Positions 53,857 through 64,000 of a stretch of 64,000 bases of DNA are shown piece after piece; positions within the stretch are counted from its first letter, which is position 1, and each line of letters begins with the position of its first letter. Made by a program: the position numbers and the translations under genes. The notes below the pieces were generated by a model. It was not told the origin of the DNA and searched no databases. It saw only the letters and a program-made list of their open reading frames with translations. Origin of the DNA: an uncultured Propionibacteriaceae bacterium (GTDB taxonomy: Bacteria > Actinomycetota > Actinomycetes > Propionibacteriales > Propionibacteriaceae); the NCBI GenBank assembly GCA_936924635.1, contig CAKZHP010000133.1, positions 104,422-168,421 on the forward strand, in the 5' to 3' direction.

Positions 53857-54748
53857 GGCTCGCCAGCTGGGCGTACGTCTTCGGCCCGATGCCGTCCACC
53901 TCCTGGAGCTCCTCGACCCGGGTGAACCGACCGTGCTTCGTCCGGTACGCCAGGATCGCCTGCGCTGTCACGGGTCCGACCCCTGGCAGCCCGTCGAGCT
54001 GGTCGACGGTCGCGGTGTTGAGGTTCACCGGCCAAGCCCCACCTCCCGGCGCCACCGTGCCGGAGGCGGAGCCTCCAGGTGAAGCGCCTCGAATCTCGCC
54101 CCGCGGCTCCTTCACCGTGCCGATCAGCACCTGGGCGCCGTCGACGAGGGGCGCGGCGAGATTGAGCTCCCCCGGATCCGCGTCAGGCCCAAGACCTCCG
54201 GCGGCCGCGATGGCGTCAGCCACGCGCGCGCCCACGCCCAGCCGGACCAGCCCGGGCTGGCGCACGGCTCCGAGCACGTGCACCAGCAGCATCGGCGTCG
54301 GGGTCGGTGACGACGTCGGCGTGCTGGTGGTCGACGCCGGCGTCGCGGTGGCCATCGGTTCGACAGGGATGACTCCTGGCACCGGCCTGGCCCTGAGCAC
54401 CAGCACGCCGGCTGTGAACACCATGACGACGGCCAGCACGGCGAGGATCAGAGCGTGGCGCCCTGACACCCGGCGCCGGATGGCAGCGGAAACACCTACT
54501 GCCTCCGGCGTCTCCCGCTCCACCTCGTCGGTGAGCAGCTCTGGCGTCGACCTCTCCTCGCTGAAGGCCGCTGCGGGAGGGGCGCTGTCACGTCTAGCAC
54601 GCACCGGCGCTGAGGCCGCTTCTGCTTCGGACGCCCCCGCTCCCCGTCGCGCGCCAGGCTCGGCGAGCAGCTCGGCCAGCCGAGCCCGGATCGCCGCGAT
54701 GTCGTTCTCAGCTGGTCGCCGCCGTCGTTCGAGCACACTCCCGACCAT
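53843..54748 (-). CDS. comEA: ComEA DNA-binding competence protein
   Basis: A 301-aa protein: cytoplasmic start, one membrane span (LILAVLAVVMVFTAGVLVL, about 122-140), a Thr/Pro-rich linker, a SLBB domain (LVHVLGAVRQPGLVRLGVGA, then RVADAIAAAGGLG) and two C-terminal helix-hairpin-helix motifs (VNLNTATVDQLDGLPGVGPV, then EELQEVDGIGPKTYAQL). It binds incoming DNA outside the membrane and hands it to ComEC. The ATG at 54748 gives the standard architecture. Confidence 0.92.
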   Translation of the reverse strand: MVGSVLERRRRPAENDIAAIRARLAELLAEPGARRGAGASEAEAASAPVRARRDSAPPAAAFSEERSTPELLTDEVERETPEAVGVSAAIRRRVSGRHALILAVLAVVMVFTAGVLVLRARPVPGVIPVEPMATATPASTTSTPTSSPTPTPMLLVHVLGAVRQPGLVRLGVGARVADAIAAAGGLGPDADPGELNLAAPLVDGAQVLIGTVKEPRGEIRGASPGGSASGTVAPGGGAWPVNLNTATVDQLDGLPGVGPVTAQAILAYRTKHGRFTRVEELQEVDGIGPKTYAQLASHVTV

Positions 54749-54881
54749 GGGCACTGGCGGCAGAGCGTGCCAGCACGCGACGGCCACTGTGGACGGCGCT
54801 TGCGAGACCCAGCACCTGTGGACAGACGCGCGGCGCTGTAGCAGGTGTGCTGCACCTCGGTGGCCAGGCCACCTGCACCTT

Positions 54882-54919
54882 CTGGCACGTACGCGCACCA
54901 CGTGCCAGATATGGCACGT
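54882..54919. repeat. Three-armed TGGCACGT inverted repeat
   Basis: CTGGCACGT (54882-54890), ACGTGCCAG (54900-54908) and TGGCACGT (54912-54919). The first pair is a perfect 9-9-9 dyad; the second pair is a perfect 8-bp stem with a GATA loop. Only one can form at a time. It lies upstream of comEA on the minus strand. Confidence 0.65.
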
Positions 54920-54948
54920 ACCGCCGCCAGCGACCAGAGCATGCAGGT
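54914..54948 (-). repeat. Dispersed 35-bp intergenic repeat, copy 2
   Basis: Read on the minus strand it begins ACCTGCATGCTCTGGTCGCT and matches copy 1 at 32553-32587 at 30 of 35 bases. Confidence 0.6.
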
Positions 54949-55288
54949 CAGGGCACCTGGACGACGCACCTGGACAAACCACCCGGGGCGACGGGCAGGC
55001 TCTCCCCCGGGCCGGTGCGTGCACGCGGGTGACCTTCAGCACGCCAGCCGGTCGGTAAGAGGGAGAGCCGGGCCCAGCCCTGCTGGTGGCACCACCGGGC
55101 GAGGCAGTCTCCCGCCGGGCACGACCGCGCAAAATGTCGGTGCTCGACTGGGCCGTGACGTCTCCGAGTCCCGTGCCCACCCGGGCGCTGAGTGACGGGC
55201 GCTTCGAGCTCACCGCCCCCGGCCAGCAACGACCCCTCGACCCCGGGGCCCGGCGCGGTTCCAAGATCGAGACCGCGACTGGCCGAGC

Positions 55289-57760
<2,472 letters not shown>

Positions 57761-57850
57761 GATTCCTCCTCGTCATGACGCACGGGGGCGCCTGTCCGGC
57801 CGGGAGTCTACCGGTCGCCGGCGTTGACCCCTCCCCCCTTTTTCGCGCGG

Positions 57851-57869
57851 CAAGGGCAGCCTTCCCTTC
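57851..57869 (+). promoter_or_regulatory. Probable DtxR/IdeR iron box
   Basis: CAAGGGCAGCCTTCCCTTC matches the core of the iron box TTAGGTTAGCCTAACCTAA at all of AGG..AGCCT..CCT; only outer A/T positions and wobble bases differ. It lies 36 bases before the VIT1/CCC1 gene, just downstream of a -35-like TTGACC (57824-57829). Iron-dependent control is inferred. Confidence 0.55.
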
Positions 57870-57905
57870 CTTGCGAGCACGGCCCCGAGAAGACAAGGTG
57901 GCACC

Positions 57906-58625
57906 ATGAGCACCCCGGCCCACCTCTCCGAGGTTCCGCAGACCACGAAGATCGGCGGCAAGCTGAACTGGCTGAGAGCCGGCGTGCTCGGCGCCAACGA
58001 CGGCATCGTGTCGACGGCGGGCCTGGTGATGGGCGTCGCGGGGGCCAAGGTCTCCTCCCATGCGCTGCTGGTGGCCGGCCTGGCCGGCCTGGTGGCCGGC
58101 GCCCTGTCGATGGCCGGCGGCGAGTACGTCTCGGTCTCCAGCCAGAAGGACACCGAGATCGCCGAGCTGGGCCGGCTGCGACGCCAGCTCGCCGCCGACC
58201 CGGAAGGGCAGCTCCGGAGCCTCTCTCGCGTGTACGCCGCGAAGGGCCTCTCCCCCGACCTGGCGCTGCAGGTGGGGCGCGAGCTGACGGCACACGACGC
58301 CCTGGCTGCCCATAGCGAGGCCGAGCTGGGCATCGACGCCGACGAACGGACCTCGCCCTGGACCGCCGCGGTCGCCTCGATGGCGTCGTTCACGCTCGGG
58401 GCCTTCGTCCCGCTCCTGGCGATGGTCACCACGCCGCCGGCCTCCCGGGTGCTCGCCACCGCGGTCGCCGTCACCGTGGCCCTGCTCGCGACCGGGTACG
58501 TCAGCGCCAGGTTGGGTGGCGCACCGAGGGGGCCCGCGATGGTCCGCAACGTCGTCGTCGGAACGCTGGCCATGGGCGTGACCTATCTCGTCGGTCATCT
58601 CGTCAGCGGACAGCTGCCGCGGTGA
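57906..58625 (+). CDS. VIT1/CCC1-type iron/manganese transporter
   Basis: A 239-aa membrane protein with about five spans of the VIT family, which move Fe(II)/Mn(II) out of the cytosol. NWLRAGVLGANDGIVSTAGL (about 21-40), GALSMAGGEYVSVSSQKDTE (about 61-80) and the acidic cytoplasmic region ELTAHDALAAHSEAELGI match the family. AAGGTG precedes the ATG by five bases. The iron box upstream suggests expression is tied to iron status. Confidence 0.87.
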   Translation: MSTPAHLSEVPQTTKIGGKLNWLRAGVLGANDGIVSTAGLVMGVAGAKVSSHALLVAGLAGLVAGALSMAGGEYVSVSSQKDTEIAELGRLRRQLAADPEGQLRSLSRVYAAKGLSPDLALQVGRELTAHDALAAHSEAELGIDADERTSPWTAAVASMASFTLGAFVPLLAMVTTPPASRVLATAVAVTVALLATGYVSARLGGAPRGPAMVRNVVVGTLAMGVTYLVGHLVSGQLPR

Positions 58626-58716
58626 CACGTGGGCCGTGGACCCGCTGCCCCGCGCGCCGGTGGCCACGCCAGCCCAGCCCAAGCCGTCTGACAGGGTCGC
58701 CGACGCCTGGCCCGGG

Positions 58717-59700
58717 TCACGATGCGAGGCGGTCCGGCTCGAACAGCCCGAGACCGCGGGCCAGCTCGAGGTCGCCCGGCGGGACCGCACCCGCGTAGAT
58801 GGTGCGCAGCAGGTCGACCACCTCCCCGGTGCCGCCGCCGCTCTCGGCCCGGTCGAGAGCCAGCGTCATCAGCGCCCCGGCTCCCGTCTGCCAGGCGGCG
58901 AAGCCCACCAGGCACGACGCCACCACCGACTGCTCCGGGTGGAACCGGCGCGACACCTGCAGCCACATCTCCACCAGCATCGGCGCTGTCTCCGGCGACA
59001 GGCGCTCCCAGAAGGCCAGCCGCCCGCGGGGGTGATCCGCGAGCGCCACCAGGAGAGCGCAGTCGCGCCCCGACAGCCGCGGCGGTGACGCCGCGGCGAA
59101 CTCGTCGATCGCCTCCCGCAGCATCACCTGCGCCTCGCCGTCCGGCAGCAGGGCAACGGTCTGCAGTGCGGTGCCCAGGGTGCGCGCGGCCACGCGCCGC
59201 TGTCCCCGCGCCGGCAGGAAGAGCCGAGCCACGTCACCGCGTGTCGGAAGCACCGTCCGGCCCGCGAACGCCGCCTCCGCCGCGACCCGGCTCCCCCGCG
59301 GGTCGTGCAGGCTGCCGGCGCCCTGCGGGTCATCGGTGAACCACCACCGATCCCCGGCGACCACGATCGACGTCGTGACGGGCACGCCGAGCTCTTGCTC
59401 CACCCGCTCCGCGGCCTGACGCGATGCAGTGGGCTCGTTCCCGTACGCCACGATCACCAGGGACCCGCCGTCACGGTCGGCCTCGGCGCGAAGGGCGGCG
59501 AGGACCGCCCGAGGGACGCCGGGTCTCAGCATGTCTGCGAGATCGGCCCTGGCCACGCAGCCGAACCTCCCGCCGTGCAGGTGGGCGACGACGACGGACT
59601 GCTCAGGATGGAACCCGAGCAGCACAGGGACGGCGGCGAGCAGGTCGTCGGGGCTGCTCACCCGCAGGGTGGGGATCAAGGTCGTCACACCTGCGACCAT
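58717..59700 (-). CDS. DUF4192 domain protein
   Basis: A 327-aa actinobacterial protein. The N-terminus LRVSSPDDLLAAVPVLLGFH, then PEQSVVV, and AVLAALRAEAD match DUF4192; a second FHPEQSVVASCLVGFAAWQT block near residue 270 suggests an internal repeat of the fold. Function unknown. Start taken at ATG 59700; a GTG at 59688 also fits. Convergent with the VIT1 gene. Confidence 0.8.
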   Translation of the reverse strand: MVAGVTTLIPTLRVSSPDDLLAAVPVLLGFHPEQSVVVAHLHGGRFGCVARADLADMLRPGVPRAVLAALRAEADRDGGSLVIVAYGNEPTASRQAAERVEQELGVPVTTSIVVAGDRWWFTDDPQGAGSLHDPRGSRVAAEAAFAGRTVLPTRGDVARLFLPARGQRRVAARTLGTALQTVALLPDGEAQVMLREAIDEFAAASPPRLSGRDCALLVALADHPRGRLAFWERLSPETAPMLVEMWLQVSRRFHPEQSVVASCLVGFAAWQTGAGALMTLALDRAESGGGTGEVVDLLRTIYAGAVPPGDLELARGLGLFEPDRLAS

Positions 59701-59824
59701 GCGCACCACCACGCCGATCCACCGGGCCGGCCCTCTGCCTGTGGAGAACGCTCGGAGGCACTCGGGCCTGGGGACAAGCCGAGCTCCCGGTTCCAAAGGT
59801 CTGGGCGCGTCACCCCGCGACAAG

Positions 59825-59830
59825 TACCCT
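59825..59830 (+). promoter_or_regulatory. -10 element of a probably leaderless transcript (Pro-rich membrane protein)
   Basis: TACCCT ends eight bases before the ATG at 59839. Confidence 0.45.
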
Positions 59831-59838
59831 GGTCGGCG

Positions 59839-60849
59839 ATGAGCAGCTCACCGTACGGACCTCCGTTCCCGCCCCGCACCGGCAGTGGCGGCCCGCAGGG
59901 CGTTCCGCCGTACATCCCCGGCGCCGTGAGCGGCCCACCCGCCCCTCAGAGCACCCCGTACGTCTCCGGCGCTCCGGCCTACCCGGCCAGCCCCCAGGCG
60001 CCCGCGTACCCCCAGCCCCCGCAGGGCACCCCCTACGGCAACAACCCACAGGGCACCCCGTACGGCAGCAACCCGCAGAGCGCCCCGTACGGCACGGGCC
60101 CGCAGGCATCCCCGCCCCCGGGCGCCCCGGGCTCATGGGCCCCCATGGTCACCCAGCCTCCCGCCCAGCCGCTCGGGCTCTTCCCGGCGCCCCGGCCCGG
60201 CGAGCCCGGGTACGCGCCGCCCCGGCCACCGTACACACCGCCCGCTTTCTCGCCGCGTCCTTCCGCGCAGGCCCAGCCGCAGCCTGCCGCCGCTCCGCCA
60301 CCAGCCCCTGGGACCCAGCCGATCGGGCGCAAGCAGGAGAAGCAGGTCTCGATCGACGAGTACAAGCCGAAGCGGTCGGTGGGCCCGCTGATCGCCCTCG
60401 GCGTCATCCTGCTCAGCACCCTGATCGCCGTCGCCGGCTACTTCGCCACCCGCGACACCCCCGGGACCGGCCCCTCTCCGAGCGCGCCGCCCGTCAGCGG
60501 CTCGGCCACTCCCAAGCCCGGGATGCCGTTCGAGTCGACCTACGCCAAGGCCACGGGCCGCTGGGAGATCCTCAACACCTCCTGGCAGTCGGACCGTGTC
60601 GTCCTCACGGTGAGGGTCACTCTCGACGCCGGGGCCGTGGGGTACACGTTCTACGCCTACGACTCCGCCGGCTCGAAGGTCGTCGACCCTGAGACCACCT
60701 CCCCCGAGCCGGCGCTCAAGCCGGGCCGCCTGACCGCCGGCCAGACCGTCGAGGGCACCGTCTCCTTCCGGCTTCCCCGCGGCAACGGCACGCTGATCCT
60801 CGCCGACAGCAACGAGCGGCCGCTGTCGGGTCTGCCGATCAAGGGCTGA
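59839..60849 (+). CDS. Proline-rich single-span membrane protein of unknown function
   Basis: A 336-aa protein in three parts: a Pro/Tyr/Gln-rich, repetitive cytoplasmic head (about 1-170, PPYIPGAVSGPPAP, then three copies of a PQ-T-PYG repeat), one membrane span (VGPLIALGVILLSTLIAVAG), and an exported beta-rich domain (WEILNTSWQSDRVVLTVRVT, then FRLPRGNGTLILADSNERPL). The head resembles disordered, Pro-rich scaffolds seen in mycobacterial and actinobacterial cell-envelope proteins. Function unknown. Confidence 0.75.
   Translation: MSSSPYGPPFPPRTGSGGPQGVPPYIPGAVSGPPAPQSTPYVSGAPAYPASPQAPAYPQPPQGTPYGNNPQGTPYGSNPQSAPYGTGPQASPPPGAPGSWAPMVTQPPAQPLGLFPAPRPGEPGYAPPRPPYTPPAFSPRPSAQAQPQPAAAPPPAPGTQPIGRKQEKQVSIDEYKPKRSVGPLIALGVILLSTLIAVAGYFATRDTPGTGPSPSAPPVSGSATPKPGMPFESTYAKATGRWEILNTSWQSDRVVLTVRVTLDAGAVGYTFYAYDSAGSKVVDPETTSPEPALKPGRLTAGQTVEGTVSFRLPRGNGTLILADSNERPLSGLPIKG
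60019..60099 (+). repeat. Three tandem 27-bp coding repeats
   Basis: Units at 60019, 60046 and 60073 encode PQGTPYGNN, PQGTPYGSN and PQSAPYGTG in the Pro-rich head. Confidence 0.8.
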
Positions 60850-61993
60850 CCGAGGTCACCCTCGCGTAGATCTCCTCGAACCGGTCGAGGGTGTCGGCCA
60901 GCGAGTGCGACTGGATGAGCCGTGCGGACTCGGCACCCATCCGACGCCGCTCCTCGGGATCGCGCAGCAGGTGCTCCAGCCGGGACGCCAGGTCGGCCAC
61001 GTCACCGGGCTCGAACAGCCAACCGTTGATGCCCGGGCGGGCCAGGTGCGGCAACGCCATCGCGTTCGCCGCGACCACGGGCTTGCCGGCGCTCATCGCC
61101 TCCAGCGTCACCAGCGACTGCAGCTCGGCCACCCCCGGCATGCAGAAGATGTCGCACGACGCGTACGCCTCCAGCAGCTCGGCGTCGCTGAGGAAGCCCG
61201 TGAAGGTGACCTTGTCTGTGATGCCGAGCGACTGGCTCAGCTGCTCCCACCGCGGGCGGTAGTTGCCGTCGCCGACGACCTTCACCCGGTACGGCAGGTC
61301 GGCCGGCAGCTCTGCCGTGGCCCGCAGCAGCTCGTCGACGCGCTTCTCCTGGTCGAGGCGTCCGACGAACAGGATCACCGGGACGTCGTTGGCCGGGGCC
61401 GCGGCCGCAGCGGCCCGGTACGGCTCGGTGTCGATGCCGCAGGACACCGCCTGTACGCCCCCGAGGTGTGTCCGCGCCTCGAACAGCTCCACGGCGCGAC
61501 GTGTGGGCGCGGTCAGGGCGCGAGCCTTGCCGAACACCCTGCCGAGATCCCAGTACGCCACCGCGGAGGCGACCTTCGCCACCGCCCACGGGATACCGGC
61601 GTGCTCCATGAGGTTCTCCGGCATGAAGTGGTTGGTCGCCACCACCGGGATGCCCCTCCGAGCGGCCAGCCCCAGCGCCATGCGCCCGAGCACGAAGTGG
61701 TTCTGGACGTGGATCACATCGGGGCGCAGCCGGTCGATCAGGGTGCGCTCACGCACCCATGCGTCCCACGGGAGGACGTAGCGGAAGTAGTCGACGCTCG
61801 GCCACGGCACCGACCGCAACCGGTGCACGGTCACCCCCGCCCGCTCCTCCACGCTGTCGTGGAAGGAGCCCGCCGCGGCGACGGCGTGCACCTCGTGGCC
61901 GCGCCCGCTCAGGCCAGACCCCAGCCGTTCGGTGAAGTTGGCGGCGCCGTTGACGTCGGGCGGGTAGGTGTCGCTGACGATCAGTACCCTCAC
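60839..61993 (-). CDS. Glycosyltransferase family 4 (PimB/MgtA-like)
   Basis: A 384-aa GT-B transferase. IVSDTYPPDVNGAANFTERL at the start, LFVGRLDQEKRVDELLRATA in the middle and the donor-site EX7E region LEAMSAGKPVVAANAMALP fit GT4 mannosyl/glucosyltransferases that build glycolipids. GTG start overlapping the DMT gene stop (GTGA). Acceptor unknown; phosphatidylinositol or diacylglycerol are family precedents. Confidence 0.85.
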   Translation of the reverse strand: MRVLIVSDTYPPDVNGAANFTERLGSGLSGRGHEVHAVAAAGSFHDSVEERAGVTVHRLRSVPWPSVDYFRYVLPWDAWVRERTLIDRLRPDVIHVQNHFVLGRMALGLAARRGIPVVATNHFMPENLMEHAGIPWAVAKVASAVAYWDLGRVFGKARALTAPTRRAVELFEARTHLGGVQAVSCGIDTEPYRAAAAAAPANDVPVILFVGRLDQEKRVDELLRATAELPADLPYRVKVVGDGNYRPRWEQLSQSLGITDKVTFTGFLSDAELLEAYASCDIFCMPGVAELQSLVTLEAMSAGKPVVAANAMALPHLARPGINGWLFEPGDVADLASRLEHLLRDPEERRRMGAESARLIQSHSLADTLDRFEEIYARVTSVSP

Positions 61994-62889
61994 GCAGCCG
62001 CCTCCGGGGCGGTCTCGTACGTGCGGTGTGCGTCGGGATGATGCTTCGACAGCAGGACGACCCCGGCGCAGGCGACGGCTCCGGTCACCACCATCCCGAG
62101 CGCGGCGGGCATGGTGATCGCCGCACCCTCACCGAGCACCACCAGGCCGAACAGCACGCTCGTGAGCGGGTCGACGGTGGTCATAGAGCCGACGACGATC
62201 TCCGCCGGCCCGGAGGCATACCCCTGCTGGATCATCCAGCCGCCCACCGCGTACGCGCTCGCGAGGCCGACCACGGAGATCCAGAACATCGGGTGGCTCA
62301 CGACGACCGGGCCGGAGACGATCTCGATCAACGTCTTGATGAAGCCGGAGCCGAGGCCGTAGAGGACAGCCCCGCCCCAGGCCCAGCTGAGGCAGCGGAG
62401 CCAGCTGGGGCCGATCTTGCCACCGATGCCGAAGAGCACGGCCAGCACCCAGGTCACGCCCACGAACCACCACAGGTGGCCCTGCCGGGTGATGTCCGGC
62501 GCCGCGGTGGCGTGCGTCGTGGAGAAGAGGGTGAAGCCGACGACGCCGAGCACCGTCACGACGACCGAGACCCAGATCATCGTGCCGGGCCGCTGCTTCT
62601 TCAGCTTGGCCGCGAGGAGAACCGCCCACGGCACGGCCATGATGCCGAGCGGCTGGATGACCGTGAGCGGCGCCAGCTTCAGCGCGATCAGGTGGAGCAA
62701 CGCCCCACCCAGCACCAGCAGCATGCCGAGCAGCCAGACCGGGGTGCGGGCCAGCTGCAGGAGCCGGCGGAACCCCATGTCGCGGTCCCCACCAGGGCCG
62801 ACGACGCGGTCAACCCCCCGGTGCTGAGCGGTGGCGCCCGAGGCGAACGCCAACGAGGCAGAGGCAGCGAGGAGGATGCCGAGCCACAT
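61990..62889 (-). CDS. DMT-family transporter
   Basis: A 299-aa membrane protein with about nine to ten spans of the EamA/NIPA type (WLGILLAASASLAFASGATA, PLTVIQPLGIMAVPWAVLLA, VDPLTSVLFGLVVLGEG). ATG at 62889 used; a GTG one codon upstream is possible. Substrate unknown. It is coupled to the GT4 gene. Confidence 0.8.
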   Translation of the reverse strand: MWLGILLAASASLAFASGATAQHRGVDRVVGPGGDRDMGFRRLLQLARTPVWLLGMLLVLGGALLHLIALKLAPLTVIQPLGIMAVPWAVLLAAKLKKQRPGTMIWVSVVVTVLGVVGFTLFSTTHATAAPDITRQGHLWWFVGVTWVLAVLFGIGGKIGPSWLRCLSWAWGGAVLYGLGSGFIKTLIEIVSGPVVVSHPMFWISVVGLASAYAVGGWMIQQGYASGPAEIVVGSMTTVDPLTSVLFGLVVLGEGAAITMPAALGMVVTGAVACAGVVLLSKHHPDAHRTYETAPEAAA

Positions 62890-62973
62890 CACAGGCCCTG
62901 CACCCCCCACCTGGACTGGGTGCGGCGACGCGGCATGACCCTACTGTGGCATGTACCTCAAGAGGTGGGCCAT

Positions 62974-63951
62974 TCAGGACCGGTAGACGATCACACGCTC
63001 ACCGGTGTTCACCTGGTCGAAGAGCCAGGCGATGCCGCCGCGGTCGCGCACGTTGACGCACCCGTGCGACGCGCCGTTGTAGCCCCGGGCCGCGAAATCG
63101 GCCGAGTAGTGCACGGCCTGACCGCCGGAGAAGAACATCGCGAACGGCATCGGCGTGTTGTAGATCGTCGAGACGTGGTCACGCGACTTGAAGTTCACCA
63201 CGAAGGAACCCTCGCGGGTCGGCGTCAGCTCGGAGCCGAAGCGCACGTCGAACGTACGCACCACCTGGCCGTCGACCATCCACCGGAGCTTGCGGGTGGT
63301 CTTGTCGATGCACAGGGCACGACCGGTCTTGCAGCGGTCGTCGACCCCGGTCGCCGCCGGAGCAGGAGCCGCGGACGGCGTGGCGTTGGTCATCTCCTCG
63401 GCGCTCGGCTTGCGCGTCATGGACGAGAGGCGGTCGAGCGTGCGCTGGTCGACCTCACCGGTCGCCGGCAGCTCACGCTTGCCCTGGAAGCCCTTGACAC
63501 CGGCCACGGTCTGAGCGTCGTACGTGCCGGAGATCGCCCCGGCGTACCACTCCAGCTGCCGCAGGCGGACCTGCAGGTCGCGCACCTTGTCGCCGGTGTC
63601 GCCGGCCTTGAGCAGCGCCGGGCCGGGCTTGATGACGTTGTTCATCTCGTCGCTGGTCGGCTGGCGGGTGAGGGTGGTCAGCGACGCCCAGGTCTTGGTG
63701 TCGACGATGCCGTTCGCGGGCAGGGTCCGCTTGTTCTGGAAGCCGGTGACCGCGTCCTTGGTCTTCTCGTCGTAGGAGGGGGTGATCTTGCCCTCGAACC
63801 AGTCGAGCTGGCTCAGCCGGGCCTGCAGCTCACGGACCTTGTCACCGGTCGCACCGGGGGCCAGGACCACGTCGGCGGGCGCGGGGGCAGCCGGCGTCGA
63901 GGCGGTGGCGGAGGGCGATCGCGTCATCGCCGTCATCCGCGGTTCCGCCAT
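62974..63951 (-). CDS. L,D-transpeptidase with two peptidoglycan-binding domains (possibly 5' incomplete)
   Basis: A 325-aa cell-wall enzyme as visible. Two PG-binding domains (VLAPGATGDKVRELQARLSQ about 29-48, and KAGDTGDKVRDLQVRLRQLE about 113-132), then a YkuD transpeptidase domain with catalytic SHGCVNVRD (C298). It makes 3-3 cross-links. The frame is open to the window end, and no clear signal peptide is inside, so the start may lie beyond 64000. Confidence 0.85.
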   Translation of the reverse strand: MAEPRMTAMTRSPSATASTPAAPAPADVVLAPGATGDKVRELQARLSQLDWFEGKITPSYDEKTKDAVTGFQNKRTLPANGIVDTKTWASLTTLTRQPTSDEMNNVIKPGPALLKAGDTGDKVRDLQVRLRQLEWYAGAISGTYDAQTVAGVKGFQGKRELPATGEVDQRTLDRLSSMTRKPSAEEMTNATPSAAPAPAATGVDDRCKTGRALCIDKTTRKLRWMVDGQVVRTFDVRFGSELTPTREGSFVVNFKSRDHVSTIYNTPMPFAMFFSGGQAVHYSADFAARGYNGASHGCVNVRDRGGIAWLFDQVNTGERVIVYRS

Positions 63952-64000
63952 CGGGCAGGACGGCCGCAGCGCCGGCCTGACGGCACCGAGTACACGGCCA

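Larger units (their letters stand above)
54749..55288. other. 540-base gene-free region between comEA and leuS
   Basis: No gene supported. It contains a palindrome GGTGGCC-A-GGCCACC (54859-54873), the TGGCACGT stems and the dispersed repeat listed separately. The leuS-side half shows nothing recognisable. Confidence 0.55.

Noticed and set aside
54496..55264. Extension of comEA upstream of 54748
   Set aside because: The added residues read through palindromes and repeats and are not ComEA-like.

Overview
The window is 64 kb of very GC-rich chromosomal DNA with dense, mostly ATGA- or GTGA-overlapping genes, frequent GTG starts and several genes that look leaderless. The gene content (DUF5709, DUF3097 and DUF4192 proteins, a Cds1-like enzyme, CtpE-type P-ATPase, HrcA/CIRCE, and the leuS-comEA-comEC-holA-rpsT-lepA-hemW-hrcA-dnaJ-rsmE order) points to an actinobacterium. 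Propionibacteriales is my best guess, from gene style and the abundant CGTACG words, not from a marker gene. No rRNA, tRNA, CRISPR array, phage or intact insertion sequence was seen.

Layout. 1-2.4 kb: end of a dipeptide/oligopeptide ABC importer (dppC partial, dppD, dppF). 2.8-10.3 kb: a divergently transcribed catabolic block. FAH-family hydrolase, class III aminotransferase and RidA are on the minus strand. N-acyl-D-amino-acid deacylase, a second amidohydrolase, a Cds1-like PLP enzyme and a D-serine/D-threonine-type PLP enzyme are on the plus strand. With the importer this looks like uptake and breakdown of D-amino-acid-containing peptides or derivatives (inference). 10.5-18.3 kb: prolyl aminopeptidase, DUF5709, queuosine-precursor transporter, a large glycosyltransferase, a decayed acetyltransferase, the YeiH exporter with a divergent LysR regulator, and a GNAT enzyme of unusual composition. 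18.4-28.0 kb: a Wzm/Wzt glycan exporter with three sugar genes, three translationally coupled secreted proteins of unknown function, an esterase and a multi-pass membrane protein. 28.1-32.5 kb: hrcA-dnaJ-rsmE-tgt operon with a CIRCE element. 32.6-42.4 kb: metallo-hydrolase, ATL protein, a damaged PadR locus, inositol-phosphatase family gene, CtpE-like P-ATPase, a dead GPH sugar symporter, DUF3097, DUF5709 and hemW. 42.5-57.8 kb: rhomboid, nhaA, MFS, lepA, rpsT, holA, MFS, comEC, comEA, leuS. 57.9-64 kb: a VIT1/CCC1 transporter under a probable iron box, DUF4192, a Pro-rich membrane protein, a GT4 glycosyltransferase, a DMT transporter and an L,D-transpeptidase running to the window edge.

What stands out beyond the genes is intergenic structure. 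There are two copies of a short-period GCGCC repeat array (2.6 and 49.7 kb), a 27-bp-arm inverted repeat (41.1 kb), two overlapping inverted repeats in the leader of the P-type ATPase, a dispersed 35-bp repeat (32.6 and 54.9 kb), and REP-like composite palindromes. Several otherwise normal genes lose frame by one base, often in short G/C runs, which means either real decay or sequence error. The GPH symporter and the 14.7-kb acetyltransferase look genuinely dead.
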